From Ptychodera flava (taxonomy: Eukaryota; Hemichordata; Enteropneusta; Ptychoderidae): a stretch of 64,000 nucleotides of DNA. This document shows positions 1 through 11,944 of this stretch, piece after piece. The translations under genes and the position numbers were made by a program. The first letter of the stretch is position 1; each line of letters opens with the position of its first letter. The notes under the pieces were generated by a model. The model saw nothing but the letters and a program-made list of their open reading frames with translations. It had not been told where the DNA came from and made no database searches. The stretch spans positions 7,830,501 to 7,894,500 of the forward strand of contig NC_091942.1 of the NCBI RefSeq assembly GCF_041260155.1, given 5' to 3'.

Positions 1-1660
1 TAAACAACAGGAAAGTACTTTCCGGTTGAACCAACATTTAATAAACGTTTTTGCAGATTCCGAGCCAGAACAACACCATATACAGATGGCAAAAAGACCG
101 CCAAAGATGAAATAGGCAAAAACGATGCTTAAAAAAGCAGTTGTGGTTATCACGATGATTTCCATGTTTCAGGTTGTCCAGTATCTTCTCCAAAAGTCTA
201 CTTCTGACAGAGTTAAACCGTGGACGGCCAAGATGTTGTACGTCTGCTAGGTGGCGCTGTTAATGAAAATGTCAATGGTTATTGATCTGCACTAACAGCA
301 CAAGAAACACTGTGCTTACAGGTCGTGGTATACAATACTGCGGTGTAAACTTGACATGTTTAACAATGGCCTTGAATGTCAAAATTTAATTTTTAGGTTT
401 ACAGTTTTATGAGCATGGTGATACTAGTGTTGTCACATTTATTAAGTGAATGTGCTGATGCCAATGCTGATGGTAATAATGATGAAGACCATAATGAGGT
501 AACAGGCTCTATGAGTATCAAGGCTTGATTATGAGACCAAGGTCAAATCGTTTGATTATTATGACGTATTTCGCAAAGTTACAAGGTTGTAGTACGTACG
601 CAATACCGTTATGATATGTTATATATTATTCTTTTGATAGGATTTACTACGCATTGTAAAAACGTTTCTATAATGTTAAAGCGATTAAAGTGCACTTAAG
701 TATAACTTCCCTATCTTTTAACATTCCTCAGATTCCGCAGTTTGGTAGGTAATTCAATACAAACTTATGAATAACATTGCAATGCCATGCAATTGTTACA
801 ATAATTAAACAAATTCCGGAATAATTTCATAGCATTCAATGACTTCCACTTTGAAAAAATCCATAATGATATGAATGTCATAGAATTTGTATATGAAAAA
901 CAACAAGTAGACCTTTAAAAGAGGACAGAAGCTGCAATTGTTGATAATTTTTTCAATATTTCTATTTCATCTCACTACACAATGCTGAAACTTGTAAAGC
1001 TGTTTATGTAAACACTGTTGTTGATTATTTGATTAGAGTCCAACTTAAATTCATTTCTCCTCCCCCTCCCCTTACCCCGTATTTATGAATGCAGCCTTAT
1101 AAGTCAATGAAAGCTGGAAGGAACTTCATAAACTGGAGTTTTATTCACCTTTTGGTTGGGTCTTCAAGAGTGCCAGATGTGATGTATATATAAATCAATG
1201 CTATGTGCCCTGCATGGGGTTCATACGACGACCAAACTATGTTATGCAGTAATTTGAGATAAGGGACTTGCGAAGTCAGTTTATTTTACCAAAAAATATG
1301 ACCCCTTAATAAGAATTGAATAGTGTGATTCTGCTTTTTTCATAATTGAACTTCCATATCTCTCACTTTAGCCAACACATAGCTAAACACCCGTTGTCAA
1401 TGAGTATATTCACTTTGCAAAGGCTGGAAATTTCCGGCGGAAAGTAAGGTTTGTTTATCTTTTACTCTGAAATTTCGGTCATATTGTAGCCAAATAACAT
1501 GGTAGTTCACAAGTCGCTTAGCCACCAACTTCATTGTACACCCGCAAGGTACGCACGTACAAAATCACTGCATATACAGCAGAAGAAACAGAACAAATCA
1601 AACAAGGAAAAGATCTGAACAATTGCCAATTTGTATGACCCCTTATGCTTAGTCACCTCT
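1..1660. other. Non-coding stretch, no gene recognised
   Basis: AT-rich sequence. No open frame resembles a known family and no splice-bounded exon is convincing. It may be intron or intergenic DNA. Confidence 0.5.
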
Positions 1661-2645
1661 TTTTAGTCCCCGCGGACGAAGTCCGGCGGGGACTTATAGA
1701 TTTGGTCCCGTCCGTCCGTCCGTCCGCAGCCGTTTCTCAGACACTGCTGAACCAATTTTGTTCAAACTTGGCACAAAGGCATAGCAGTATGACCTACAGA
1801 TGCACATCGATTTATTTTGCGATACGATTCGATATATATGGCCGCAAGGTGGCCATATTTTTGCGATTTTTCATGTCTTTGAACCAAAACTCAAATATCC
1901 TTGAACCGATTCTGTTCAAACTTGGCACAGAAGCATAACACTATGGCCTACATATGCATGTCGAATTATATTGCGATACAATCCAAAATGGGCGTGAGAC
2001 GACCATTTTGTTTGCGATTTTTTGTGTCTTTGAACCATTAACTCAAACATCCTTGAACCGATTCTGTTCAAACTTGGCACAAAGGCATAACACTATGGCC
2101 TACATATGCATGTCGAATTATATTGCGATACGATCCAAAATGGGCGTGAGACGGCCATTTTGTTTGCGATTTTTTGTGTCTTTGAACCATTAACTCAAAC
2201 ATCCTTGAACCGATTCTGTTCAAACTTGGCACAAAGGCATAACACTATGGCCTACACGTGCATGTCGCATTATATTGCGATACGATCCAATATGGGCAGG
2301 AGGCGGCCATTTTGTTGCGATTTTTTCATGTCTTTGAACGATTAACTCAAACATCCTTGAACCGATTTTGTTCAAACATGGCACAAAGGCAAAGCACTAT
2401 GGCATACATATGCATGTATCAATTAACCTTGCGATAGGAGCCAATATGGCTGCAGAACTGCCATTTTGTTGGAATTTTACATGTCTTTGAAGCTTAATTC
2501 AAAGGTCATTACACCGATTTTGTCCAAACTTGGCACAAAGATCATGCACTATGGCATACATATACATGTCAATGTACTTCGTGACATGTTCCAATATGGT
2601 TGCCAGATTGTCATTTTTCCTTCCATCATCCATGTAACCGCTACA
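1661..2645. repeat. Tandem array of ~152-bp units with palindromic GC-rich header
   Basis: The array opens with a GC-rich header at 1664-1725: an imperfect palindrome (CCCCGCGGACGAAG ... GGCGGGGAC) followed by a short GTCC tandem. Five to six units of about 152 bp follow. The recurring text TGTTCAAACTTGGCACAAAG and the word GGCCATTTT mark each unit, and TCTTTGAACC begins near 1875, 2028 and 2180. The middle units are nearly identical and the last ones are more diverged. Short open frames run through the array on the plus strand, but 152 is not a multiple of three and the frames change from unit to unit, so they are not treated as genes. It is a dispersed repeat of unknown class. Confidence 0.8.
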
Positions 2646-2649
2646 TACA

Positions 2650-3430
2650 ATATAATGCAAACAATATACACGTATCCTTCCGGTTGGATTGTATACCAAT
2701 CCACAGATTACACAATCTTGTTCTTACCACCTTAACCTTAATTGGCAGAATCACAGCTCACTCGTCAAATGTGTCGAAACGTTTAACAAATGTTCTCACG
2801 AATGTTTTCCGTTTTTTTCCTCGAAAACTCACGTGTTGCAAAAATCATGGAATCGCTAAAAATTATCGAAAAAAAACCTTTCCGCCGTTGTTGACCTTTC
2901 TGTAATTGCTGTGCTTTTGACTGCACTGGCATGTGATGATATTACTCGCACTTTATCTCTCTGACCGACAAACTGTAAAGGGATCTAGGCAGTTATTCAT
3001 TGTATCATATTACCTTGTGTACACGTGATAACATATCAGTACTGACAGAAGTTGGTATCACTTTCAAGTTGCTGAGAAAAATTTGTTCGCTCTGTGGACC
3101 GTTCTAATTTTCTGTGGTCACCATCTTAATGCTATAAATGATGTATTATCGAAAAACAAGGTGTTATCAAAAATGATTCATGAAAACTATTAACTGTAAT
3201 GTAAGCATAATACAACTTCCACCACTTACCGAAGTCAGGGCGAATTCTACTTTCTTAGTGCTGGTATACCTGTTTTCACATACGTGTACCGAATCGCCTA
3301 CACATACACAGTTGTGAATGTCGGGTTGCGTCTGTGGCGGGGGTGATAAAATTGCTTGATGCACGGGCAGAAGTGATAAACACATATTGCGAAGTTCTGC
3401 ACGTCGATTTGCGACGCAACCTTTTTACGA
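2650..3430. other. Non-coding stretch
   Basis: No gene is supported. Short open frames on both strands lack family resemblance and good splice borders. Confidence 0.4.
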
Positions 3431-3436
3431 CGCGCG

Positions 3437-3547
3437 TATAAACATTATGCAGCTGACCGTTATAGAGATGTCGTTAGCAATTTATAGAGCCATACTACAG
3501 TCGCACAGTCACTTGTAGTTCGATACACGGGGAAGGCCTCTTTCTCT
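3437..3547 (+). promoter_or_regulatory. Possible TATA promoter with a 5' non-coding exon
   Basis: A TATAAA box lies at 3437-3442 in a locally CpG-richer stretch. About 105 bp further on, the sequence TCTCT|GTAAGT gives a strong donor with the exon ending at 3547. The spacing fits a start site near 3467 and a short untranslated first exon. No matching downstream coding exon was recognised, so the gene it might serve is unknown. A chance TATA plus a chance donor remains possible. Confidence 0.25.
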
Positions 3548-3559
3548 GTAAGTATTAGA

Positions 3560-4900
3560 AGCATTGGACATTTTGAATTTTTTTATGCATTAAGGGGCCT
3601 TAGCATCGAACGACGATCGACTGTGGGATACACAGCCTCAGTCAAGTCTTTAAATTGATTCGGCATTTTTTCTGGTGAATGTTCACCCTTTTTTCATTTG
3701 TAAAGGCATGAACAGACTTTGTGACTCGGCTGGGTCAATAATAGCTGCTGAAGAGCACCCTTAACGACGATCGTGAGAAAGTATGCAATGCGTGAACTGC
3801 TGTACACTTTATGCCAAATAGTGAACAATTGAGTACGGTGACCTACCCAATAAAATATGTCATTGAATAGCAAGGTCTGGAATCAAAAGTTTGAAAAATT
3901 GACAATACTAGGAGATATTTCGTCACACATAACTTCAAATCTTTTGAAGTTTTGGTGCAATGATGGGAAAATTGGTAAGAAATAAATTATTAAATTTATT
4001 CACACATTTCTTTAAATTATTGTTTGGAGTTTTGATTTTGCGTTCTTTTACGAAAAGGATGTGAACATTTCACTTCGTGAACTTCAAATGATTTGTTTGT
4101 TATATCTATTATTAGGGATTTTCCTGGAAAACAACCATGCACTTTTCATCTTTGTTTCGTAGAAAATCAAGCATAGTGAACCCGTCTTTTTTTTATTTTT
4201 GATTATTCCACTTTTGCCAGAAATATTCATGTTTTCACCGAGGCGCCATTGTAAACAGGCACATTATGAATATCATAAACGCTTTTGCCAACGGTTTTAA
4301 TGATAATAGATGTGATTATGATAATAAATCTTGGGACAAATTTCACTAACTCTATACTTGACTCGTTTTTACATATGGAAAAGAGAATAATATTTTCGGG
4401 TAATTTTGAATCCAAAGCAAGGGCATGTATCATTGAAGTCGGATATAGAATTGACAAAAAGTCGGTAACAAAAATTCCATAAAATCACCTATACTTAAAG
4501 AAAAATTATGGATAGCTTGTTACTCTACAAATACATTTTGAACACTTTTAGTCAAGTGATAAGGTATAAAAAAGAACAGATACAGACAATAGAAGCAAAA
4601 CACATCAGAAGTTAAGGTGACTCAAACAAATATATGCATATAGGCTAATGCTCACATTCAAAGCAGAGTAGCGGCGCCCTGAGAAGGCTTATGTCACTGT
4701 TTGCATAACGAAGGCACGTGAGTTAAGATTTTTCACTTGTTTTGGTATACGTCGTAAAATTGTACAGTCGCTTAAGCCGTCATTAAGATGAATGTTTGCA
4801 AAGTTACAAACTGAAGAATTACATTAGGCTGCGTTCAAAATAATTGGGTGGGGGAGCTGGAGGATTCGCGATTGGTCCCCCCGTCTATATGACCAAATAT
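3560..4900. other. Non-coding stretch, AT-rich
   Basis: No exon or recognisable repeat was found. The open frames at 4227-4482 on the two strands overlap each other and resemble nothing known. Confidence 0.4.
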
Positions 4901-4902
4901 GT

Positions 4903-4987
4903 GGTATAATGTGGTGTGGTGTGGAATGGTGCGTTGTTGTCTGGTCTGGTCTGGTCTGGTGTGGTGTGGTCACGTGTGGTGTGGTGA
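4903..4987. repeat. Minisatellite of GGTGT / GGTCT words
   Basis: An irregular tandem of five-base GGTGT, GGTCT and GGTCA words on the plus strand. The open frames through it on both strands (for example the His/Thr-rich minus frame) are produced by the repeat. Confidence 0.75.
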
Positions 4988-6163
4988 TATGGGTATGTAG
5001 AGAGAAGTATAAGCATGGACTCAGGAACCGATTGACGGGTAAGAGATTTTTTTGCGATCCCAGAGTGGTGATTCTCGTGATAGCATTTAGCCAGACTAAT
5101 GAAAAAATCAATCAATATTAGATCGCATATTCAGATAAGAAAAGATCAGTAGATACCTTCTCGATATCAATGATTTGGACTGCATTCACTAAAATTGGTA
5201 TGGGATGGTTGGCACTGACGGAGACTCAAAAAATTCCGGAGGGTGGGGGCTGGGATACAGGAATGTTTCCGGTACCCTGTTTTGCACTTAGTGAAAACGT
5301 AAATTTGTAATCCCGTTAACCAGCGCTTATAAATAACCCAAATGTAGAATCATTTATCGATAGTATATAAAACCCCATTACCTGTATCTTTTGACATTTA
5401 CTTACCAAAAAATACCATCGAATCTTGAGAAAGATGTTTTTGGTTCCTCTTATTAAGGCATACTGACTTTGGGAATGTCAGTATTCCGATTCCTTGGTGT
5501 AAGATTAAGTCACTGAAATTTTCCCTCTTACTCGTATATATATTTGAGTCGCAATTCGAAAAATTATTAAGTCATTAAAATCTAAGTTGTCGCCAATTTT
5601 TGAAAACGTTCTGCGGTTTCACTTTGGTAATCATGTTTACATATTCTGCATTGATTTCCGAACCGCCTTATCGAACAAATGCAAAAATATACAGCTAATG
5701 GGGCTGATATGTCCTTCATTTCCAAAGACACACAATTGTATAAAATGTAATTTCAGTTTCCACGATAACGTCCACAGCTAGTAATATAAATTTTACAAAA
5801 ATAATTACAGAACTCTACACAAAATGCCAATACCTGTTCCCCAATAAAATCTCCAACAGTTCTGGCAGTGTTCAGTCTAAGATCGCCATCGTTCTGATGA
5901 GTCACGAAATTTCTGCACGCAGTTGACTTGGCAGCCAGCATCTTTAACCACCGACCAAATTCTGTACAGAACTCTTTGCTATGTCTTATGCCCCTCCGCC
6001 CTCAACCAGTTCCTCAACGAGTGCCTCGGCCATCGCCTCCCGGATAGCTACCACTGTCATTCCAAAATATGTTACATACTAGTGAGACAACTGTTAGACC
6101 CTTCCGGTTGAACAAATACCGTTTCACCTTTAACGCTGAGGACCGGTGATTAATGATTTTGCC

Positions 6164-6166
<3 letters not shown>

Positions 6167-6257
<91 letters not shown>
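6167..6257. repeat. (CT)n microsatellite
   Basis: About 45 uninterrupted CT units. The Arg-Glu repeat frame on the minus strand is an artefact of it. Confidence 0.95.
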
Positions 6258-6261
<4 letters not shown>

Positions 6262-6694
6262 CTTAATGTATTGGTAACTGCAGCTGACGTTTGTGTGTTA
6301 CATCTACAGTTACTCCATCAAACCCCTCACTGAAGCGTTTATCATTCTTCACTGCGCAACTCGCCAAGAATCTTGTCCGCCAATGATAGCTCGATAAGGG
6401 CCAAGCTTATGTATCCCGGATTTCTCTTGTTGAATTTTACTATAAATTTCAGTGATCAATTCTATATTTCCAGGAACATTTTTGTCTAAGTTAAACCAAC
6501 GTGGCGCGCAGCTAACATGGCCGTGTGTTTTTTTTAAATCTTATTTGCGATGGGCTGTACTGTATACTAGTTTCTCTGGCGATGGTTTTTAATACCTAAC
6601 AAGATCGCCTTAAAGTTTACAATTTCTTCTTCAAGGAGCCGCCTTTATAGAATGTTTCCTTATAGTACATCATCTTCACCTCGTAAAAGGAAAA

Positions 6695-8113
6695 ATGTAC
6701 AACATTTTATACTCCATGTACAGTAATGTCAAAGCATGTGTTCGATCAGGAAATCATATGTCAGATTCTTTTGAATGCCCGAACGGTGTACGTCAAGGAT
6801 GTATTTTGAGTCCGTTGCTTTTTTCTTTTTTTTATAGAGGAATTGAATACGATGTTGTCGAACTCAGACCCACTTGGAATTCAACTTACACGAGAACTAT
6901 GTGACCTCTTTTGTCTTCTTATGCTGATGACATTGTAATGTTTGCTGACTCAGTCATAAATCTCCAACGTCTTATAAATGTACTCTTCAAATACTGTACC
7001 AAGTGGCACATGAAAGTAAATCTTGACAAAACTAAAATCGTCATTTTCCGTAAGGGAGGCCACAAAGCTCATTACGAGCGATGGTTTTTTGGAGAAGCTC
7101 AACTGGATGTAGTATCGTATTATAAGTATTTGGGTCTATTGTTGTCGTCCAGAAACACATGGTCTAAGGCTGTTTCAAATTTAGCAGATCAAGCAAGTAA
7201 AGCCATGAGTGTCATTTCAATTGCATCTTACAAAATAGGTGACTTCCCTGTAATTTGCAAGTCATTTTAAACTTTTCGACTCTGCAATGCTTCCAATCTT
7301 ATGCTACGGTGCAGAGGTATGAGGTTACCAATATTATGATATAATAGAAAAAGTACAGGGAAAGTGGTGTACTAGGCTTTTAGGTGTGTCGTCCACTACA
7401 ACCAAAGAAGCGGTTCTGGGTGAATGTGGGCGTTTGCCTATTTACGTTGTAACTTTGAAAAGGTGTATAACTATTGGCTAAATTACTGGAAATGCCAATT
7501 GATAGATTGCCAAAGCAGGCATATTTGATGCTTCACAGATTAGATAATATGGGGCGGCACACCTGGGCAACATCATTGAAAGATATTCTCTTTTCCTATG
7601 GTTTTGGGTATGCCTGGCTCTTCCAGGAGATTGGGAACAAAGAGCAATTTTTGCAACAATTCACAACACGTGTTTCTGATGTGTGTAAGCAACAATGGAT
7701 GATGGGAATTACGCAGAAACATAAGCCTTTTACTTATGCTACTTTTAAAAGCTTACTTGAACCAGAAAAATATTTATCATTATCCTGTAATGTGAAATAT
7801 ATTGTTGCGCTTGCTCGTCTCAGATGCTCATCTGTGGCACTAGCTATTGAAGAGGGGAGACGACAAAATGTTGATACAAAAGATAGAAATCTGTACTTTT
7901 TGTAACTCTACTGAAATAGAAGACGAATATCATTTTGTTCTAGTCTGTCCATTGTACAGAGATCTCAGAGAGGAATACTTACCAGAAGAATTTCAGAAAG
8001 ACGCAAATTTCCTTAAATTTACAAGACTTATGAAAACAAATCAGTCTGATCTGTTGCTTAATCTCTGTAAATTTGTATTCAAAGCTTTGTGTAGGAGAAA
8101 AGCAGTTCTTTAA
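6695..8113 (+). pseudogene. Decayed non-LTR retrotransposon (LINE) reverse transcriptase
   Basis: Broken C-terminal half of a LINE ORF2-type polyprotein in several frames. At 6695-6904 lies the RT block with NGVRQGCILSPLLF. After an in-frame stop, 6911-7270 carries the catalytic block YADDIVMFADS and the following thumb-like segment (KVNLDKTKIVIF). At 7270-7470 a further frame reads LFDSAMLPILCYGAEV and a segment ending in KRCIT, interrupted by stops. The frame at 7474-7905 continues the C-terminal domain and a frameshift near 7890 moves to 7847-8113, where the cysteine/histidine knuckle CTFCNS ... EYHFVLVCPLY typical of the C terminus of several invertebrate LINE clades is found. Stops and shifts show that it is dead. 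The endonuclease domain is absent, consistent with 5' truncation. The clade cannot be assigned by eye. Confidence 0.88.
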
Positions 8114-8215
8114 GTGCATATTCAGATATGTATCTTTTGCATGGCTCTATTCTTTGTACATGTTTCCTGATTTGTATTTGGGCCGGAGGCCTGGAAATGC
8201 AATAAATGCACAATG
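8114..8215 (+). mobile_element. Probable 3' UTR of the LINE
   Basis: Directly follows the broken LINE frame and contains GGGCCGGAGGCC and an AATAAA (in GCAATAAATGC). A similar word group, GGCCTCCGGCC next to GTACAAATC, occurs in reverse orientation near 21890-21905, suggesting related LINE 3' ends. Confidence 0.5.
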
Positions 8216-10030
8216 CATATACATCATCTTCACCTCATTGAAATATACTTCCATCTGCTTCGCACCCTTGCACCGCTTAGACTATTATGAAAGCATCATC
8301 TCTTACACCTTGTTCTTGGTATAATCTTAATGTACTGTAATTTTAGCTCCACTCTCAGCTCTTTCAATCTCTCCATCAAGGGCCCATGCTGCTAGATAAC
8401 TCTTTGGCCGGCAGCTTGCCCCTTCAAAGTTCAGTAAATGAAGTCTCCAACATTGTTGATCTGATATTCTTTATCAGGAGCAGCTATTAATAAAAATAAA
8501 ACAGAGAGTCAGGCACTAATTTTTATCTGTAGATGTGATATTGGTGATGGTAATGAAGGTTTACAGTGTTTGTTAGAAAGATGTGACGGTACGGTTCTCA
8601 ATTGTCATTTGGTCGCTGGTAATATGTTAATCCATTTACGACAATGTGTCGCTAACCTGTCTTTTTTCCAGAGCAATTTCGCTCTGTAGGCGAAACACTA
8701 TTCCTTCGAAAAGTGGCGTCGTACTTGTGCCAGAAACTTTCTACTTGGCCTTCAACCTGGGAGTCAATCATCAAGAAAACAACAAAGTTAATACAAAACG
8801 TTCTGGGTAAGTGTATGGAGAGTTGCCAAACAAAATCATCTATTTCAATTCAGCCAGTGGAGTTGTGCACAGACTTTAATAGTTCTGACTTGCTTTTTTC
8901 ATTTATTCTTGGTATCATAAATGTAAAAAAGCGACACTCTCCCTTTAAAAACTTTCAAAATTCTCAACTCAAGAATACGAATCATAAATCGTCACGTCTT
9001 CCGTTCTTTCAGATCGATTTTCGGTTGCTTTTGTTCGAATCGTTAGTGGCATACAAGTGGTAAAGGTTGTATTCAGAGATATTTCCTCTAAATTTGCAAG
9101 CCATAATGGTGACAATGGAACAGTTATAGGTACGATGGGTAGAACATGAACAAATCGGATAAGTATCTGATACTATATTCCTTAGCTGATTATGGTTGAT
9201 TACAAGCTAATGAAAACAGTAAAGGACAAGCAAAGGTGAAGAAGTCACCATCTCCGCATCCGATGCCACCTACACGATGCCATAGCTGTCCTGAAACGCT
9301 TTTTACTCTAATTTTAAAGCGATGATAATGAACTCAATGGTGAAGACACAGCGGGTCTGATTGCCCAATAGGAGATAGCTGTAAGGATCAAAGAAGTGCG
9401 TTTATGATCGGTGTTACGTATATGACTGAAATGATATTCATAAATTAATTTGTTAGATGTTTTTGACGATTTATTCTCACTGGAGGCCGATGAAAATATT
9501 GAAAGCAACGTAAACTTTGTCAAACACAATAATTAAATAAATAAAATATAAATAAACTGTTTATTAAGCTAGATTTATAAAGATACAAATACAAAAAAGT
9601 AACAAGGGAGGTATTACGGTGAAAATATAATTTTATCTTGTTTGGACCATAGAATAGTCCATGGACTAACAAGGACTAATCAAGTCCATGGATCACTATA
9701 AACTCATAACAATAAACTATGATGAAATAATTGTTTGGTCTCCAGGCAAAGCATAATCAATTTTTACACCTAGTTAACTAGCTGATGAAACTTCCTTAAT
9801 CAGTACTGTTGATTTCCAAGGTGTAAATTATTGTGTTAAGTTACTCGTCTTTTGACGTGTTTTAATTACCATGAGTTAACAGTTAATATGTTTACCATGC
9901 ACTAATCATTGATTTTATGGAATTCAGTATTAATATTGCTAATATGTAATGTTTGAGAGTTTAATTTACAGACATTAGTGCCATCACCAAAAGGTCTGAC
10001 ATTAAAGTAATCAGCAGGGTTTTAATATCG
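8216..10030. other. Non-coding stretch
   Basis: No gene is supported. The open frame at 8713-9063 (116 codons) has no recognisable domain and no start context of note. Confidence 0.4.
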
Positions 10031-10032
10031 TT

Positions 10033-10048
10033 TATATATATATCTATA

Positions 10049-10119
<71 letters not shown>

Positions 10120-10150
10120 TTATATATTTATTTTATTTTATTTTATTTTT
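10033..10150. repeat. (TA)n microsatellite running into (TTTTA)n
   Basis: About 40 TA units followed by TTTAT/TTTTA words. On the minus strand this is the A-rich tail that directly follows a LINE 3' end, and the TA expansion probably grew from that tail. Confidence 0.9.
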
Positions 10151-10535
10151 ATTTTATTTATTCAGATCCAACAGGCGAAAGGCCCACTTATAGGTCTGAC
10201 AATAAGAGCAAGGATAAAAATCTGATACAAACATACACGTATACGAACCTATTACACACAAACATTATCTGTACAAAATGTCTTTGATGGTCCGACGAAA
10301 GGCAGACCTAGTAGTAAAAATGTCAACAGTATTATATTTACATACTAAATCGTTATAAGCGGACATGGATCTTGGGGAAAAAGGAAAACTTCCTAACGTG
10401 ACGAAGTGTCCTCATTGGAAAGTTGTAATTAACCTGTTCTACAAGATAGGGTGAGTCGACCTCGGAGTGAACGCACTTGTGTAAAAAGTTAAGATCAGCG
10501 GCCTTGCGACAAGAGAATAGCTTATATTATATCTG
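10151..10535 (-). pseudogene. 3'-terminal LINE fragment (second, different family)
   Basis: Reading the minus strand from about 10535 leftward gives KAADLNFLHKC ... VEQVNYNFPMR, then KFSFFPKIHVR and, after a frameshift, AYNDLVCKYN ... FRRTIKDIL followed by a stop. This is the usual C-terminal tail of LINE polyproteins that follows the RT domain. An A-rich tail (TTTTA words on the plus strand) follows immediately. One frameshift and the lack of an RT domain make it a dead, 5'-truncated copy. The open frame called at 10439-10648 on the same strand covers only part of it. Confidence 0.6.
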
Positions 10536-10649
10536 AAAAATACTTTGACCTCATTATTGGCTTTACCAAAGGTGCTCAATTCTGACAAACCCCCGTAGAA
10601 TTTGGCTGATGCTTTGCTGCCTTGTCGATCAGATTTTTCTCGTGTCATT

Positions 10650-11810
10650 TTTTAATTCTGGATGAGATCACAACAAGATGGGGAGTGTTCCGTTCTGGAT
10701 CCTGTAATGACGTCATCTTACTTATGAATATTTAATTTCAACAGAATTTCCGTGCCTGTTAGATCAGTCTGTGGTATTTGGCGCATAAGTTATTACGCGC
10801 GTTCACCAATGCAAAAGCCACGGCTGGGTCAGTCTACACTTTGGCTATGTGTAACTTCTCTGGACGATCTGTTTTCAACGGCTTGCAATGCTCATGCATT
10901 CATGCATAAATGCCCTTTTCCGCGGGACAATGCGCGATACGAATCATGTAAGTTCTACATCTGTCATACCTGACTTTTCCCAAATTCTTCAACTGGAAAT
11001 TAACACCTTTAAAAGTTGTATTGTTTGCAACTATAGCGTGTAGAAATTTTTCGAATTATTTCTCATGCACAGGTGCTCATTCTTTTCAGGGAGGTTTGAA
11101 ATTCAACAATTTTATGTCCTAGGAGTACATCCACCATCGTCAGTATAAACCCTTAAGGTGTATCTCATCATACCATTATTTCGAATTGTGGACATTGTTA
11201 TTACTGCATCACAGCCCCTTTTAGGATCCTGGTTTAATTAAAGACCCCCCCCCCCCCCCGCTCCATCCCGGTATTTCCAAGTTTGGTATCGCCTCGGCAG
11301 ATCCCCAACCCAAGAAACAAATTACAAGTGCCGGTGTGTGTTGGTAAATATGCATCTTTACAGAATTGCAAGTCTTATCTAGACTTAAAATAATACACAT
11401 ATGACGCAATATATAGAATTGCGGTGCCGGTACACTAGCTGTGCAGGACCGAAAGTTTATTGGGAGTCGAGGAGACCGCAACTGCGAAAGACTGTTGAAA
11501 ACAAGTAAACACACATGCATTATCGAACTCCTGTCAAACTTGCAACCATTGGCTGAAAATGACGTCATGCCAAGACGATAATTTCCCGCTTTTCTACAAA
11601 CCGCGGGAAATTTGATTTCTTTGCTGAGAATAATGCTAGCGAAAATATTTGTCCTCAGGCGGACAGGTGACTTCGATGCTAATATGTAACTGCACGACAA
11701 CTGCTCACGAAATGTTGTTGGCATTTGTGCTTGAGCCAATCAGACTCACAGAGTGTCATGTGATGATGATCATCTGTTCATCGGAATGTATTTTGAATAA
11801 CAAATGAGTA
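10650..11810. other. Non-coding stretch upstream of the lectin gene
   Basis: No gene is supported. There is a 14-base poly(C) tract near 11247-11260. The 172-codon minus frame (11221-11739) runs through that tract and has no recognisable domain. Confidence 0.4.
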
Positions 11811-11817
11811 CCATGGG

Positions 11818-11824
11818 TATAAAA
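11818..11824 (+). promoter_or_regulatory. TATA box of the C-type lectin gene
   Basis: TATAAAA lies 52 bp upstream of the lectin ATG at 11876, at a spacing that would place transcription start near 11848. It also argues against use of the in-frame ATG at 11804, which would lie upstream of the box. Confidence 0.6.
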
Positions 11825-11875
11825 GTGCGTTACTCTTGCCAGCACGTGTCCCCACTTCTGACGACGGAAGCCAGG

Positions 11876-11944
11876 ATGATGAAGATGCTTCTTCGCGCGG
11901 CCCTGATTCTGATCTTGTCGGCACTTGCAACATTTGCAACGGCT
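11876..11944 (+). CDS. Lectin gene coding exon 1 (signal peptide)
   Basis: 23 codons from the first ATG after the TATA box (ATG ATG AAG ATG; any of three Met codons could start). It ends in phase 0 at GCT|GTAAGT. Confidence 0.8.

Noticed and set aside
1954..2345. Similar overlapping frames starting MHVELYCDTIQNGRE
   Set aside because: They are frames through 152-bp tandem units; the period is not a multiple of three.
5753..5941. Minus frame FCTEFGRWLKMLAAK ... TVGDFIGEQ ending at a GT
   Set aside because: It has exon-like texture, but no recognised family, a weak acceptor and no partner exon nearby; left out for lack of support.
6014..6259. Arg-Glu repeat protein on the minus strand
   Set aside because: Translation of the (CT)n microsatellite.
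11221..11739. 172-codon minus frame upstream of the lectin
   Set aside because: Its C-terminal part reads through a poly(C) tract into Gly codons, no domain is recognised, and no splice or promoter support was seen.
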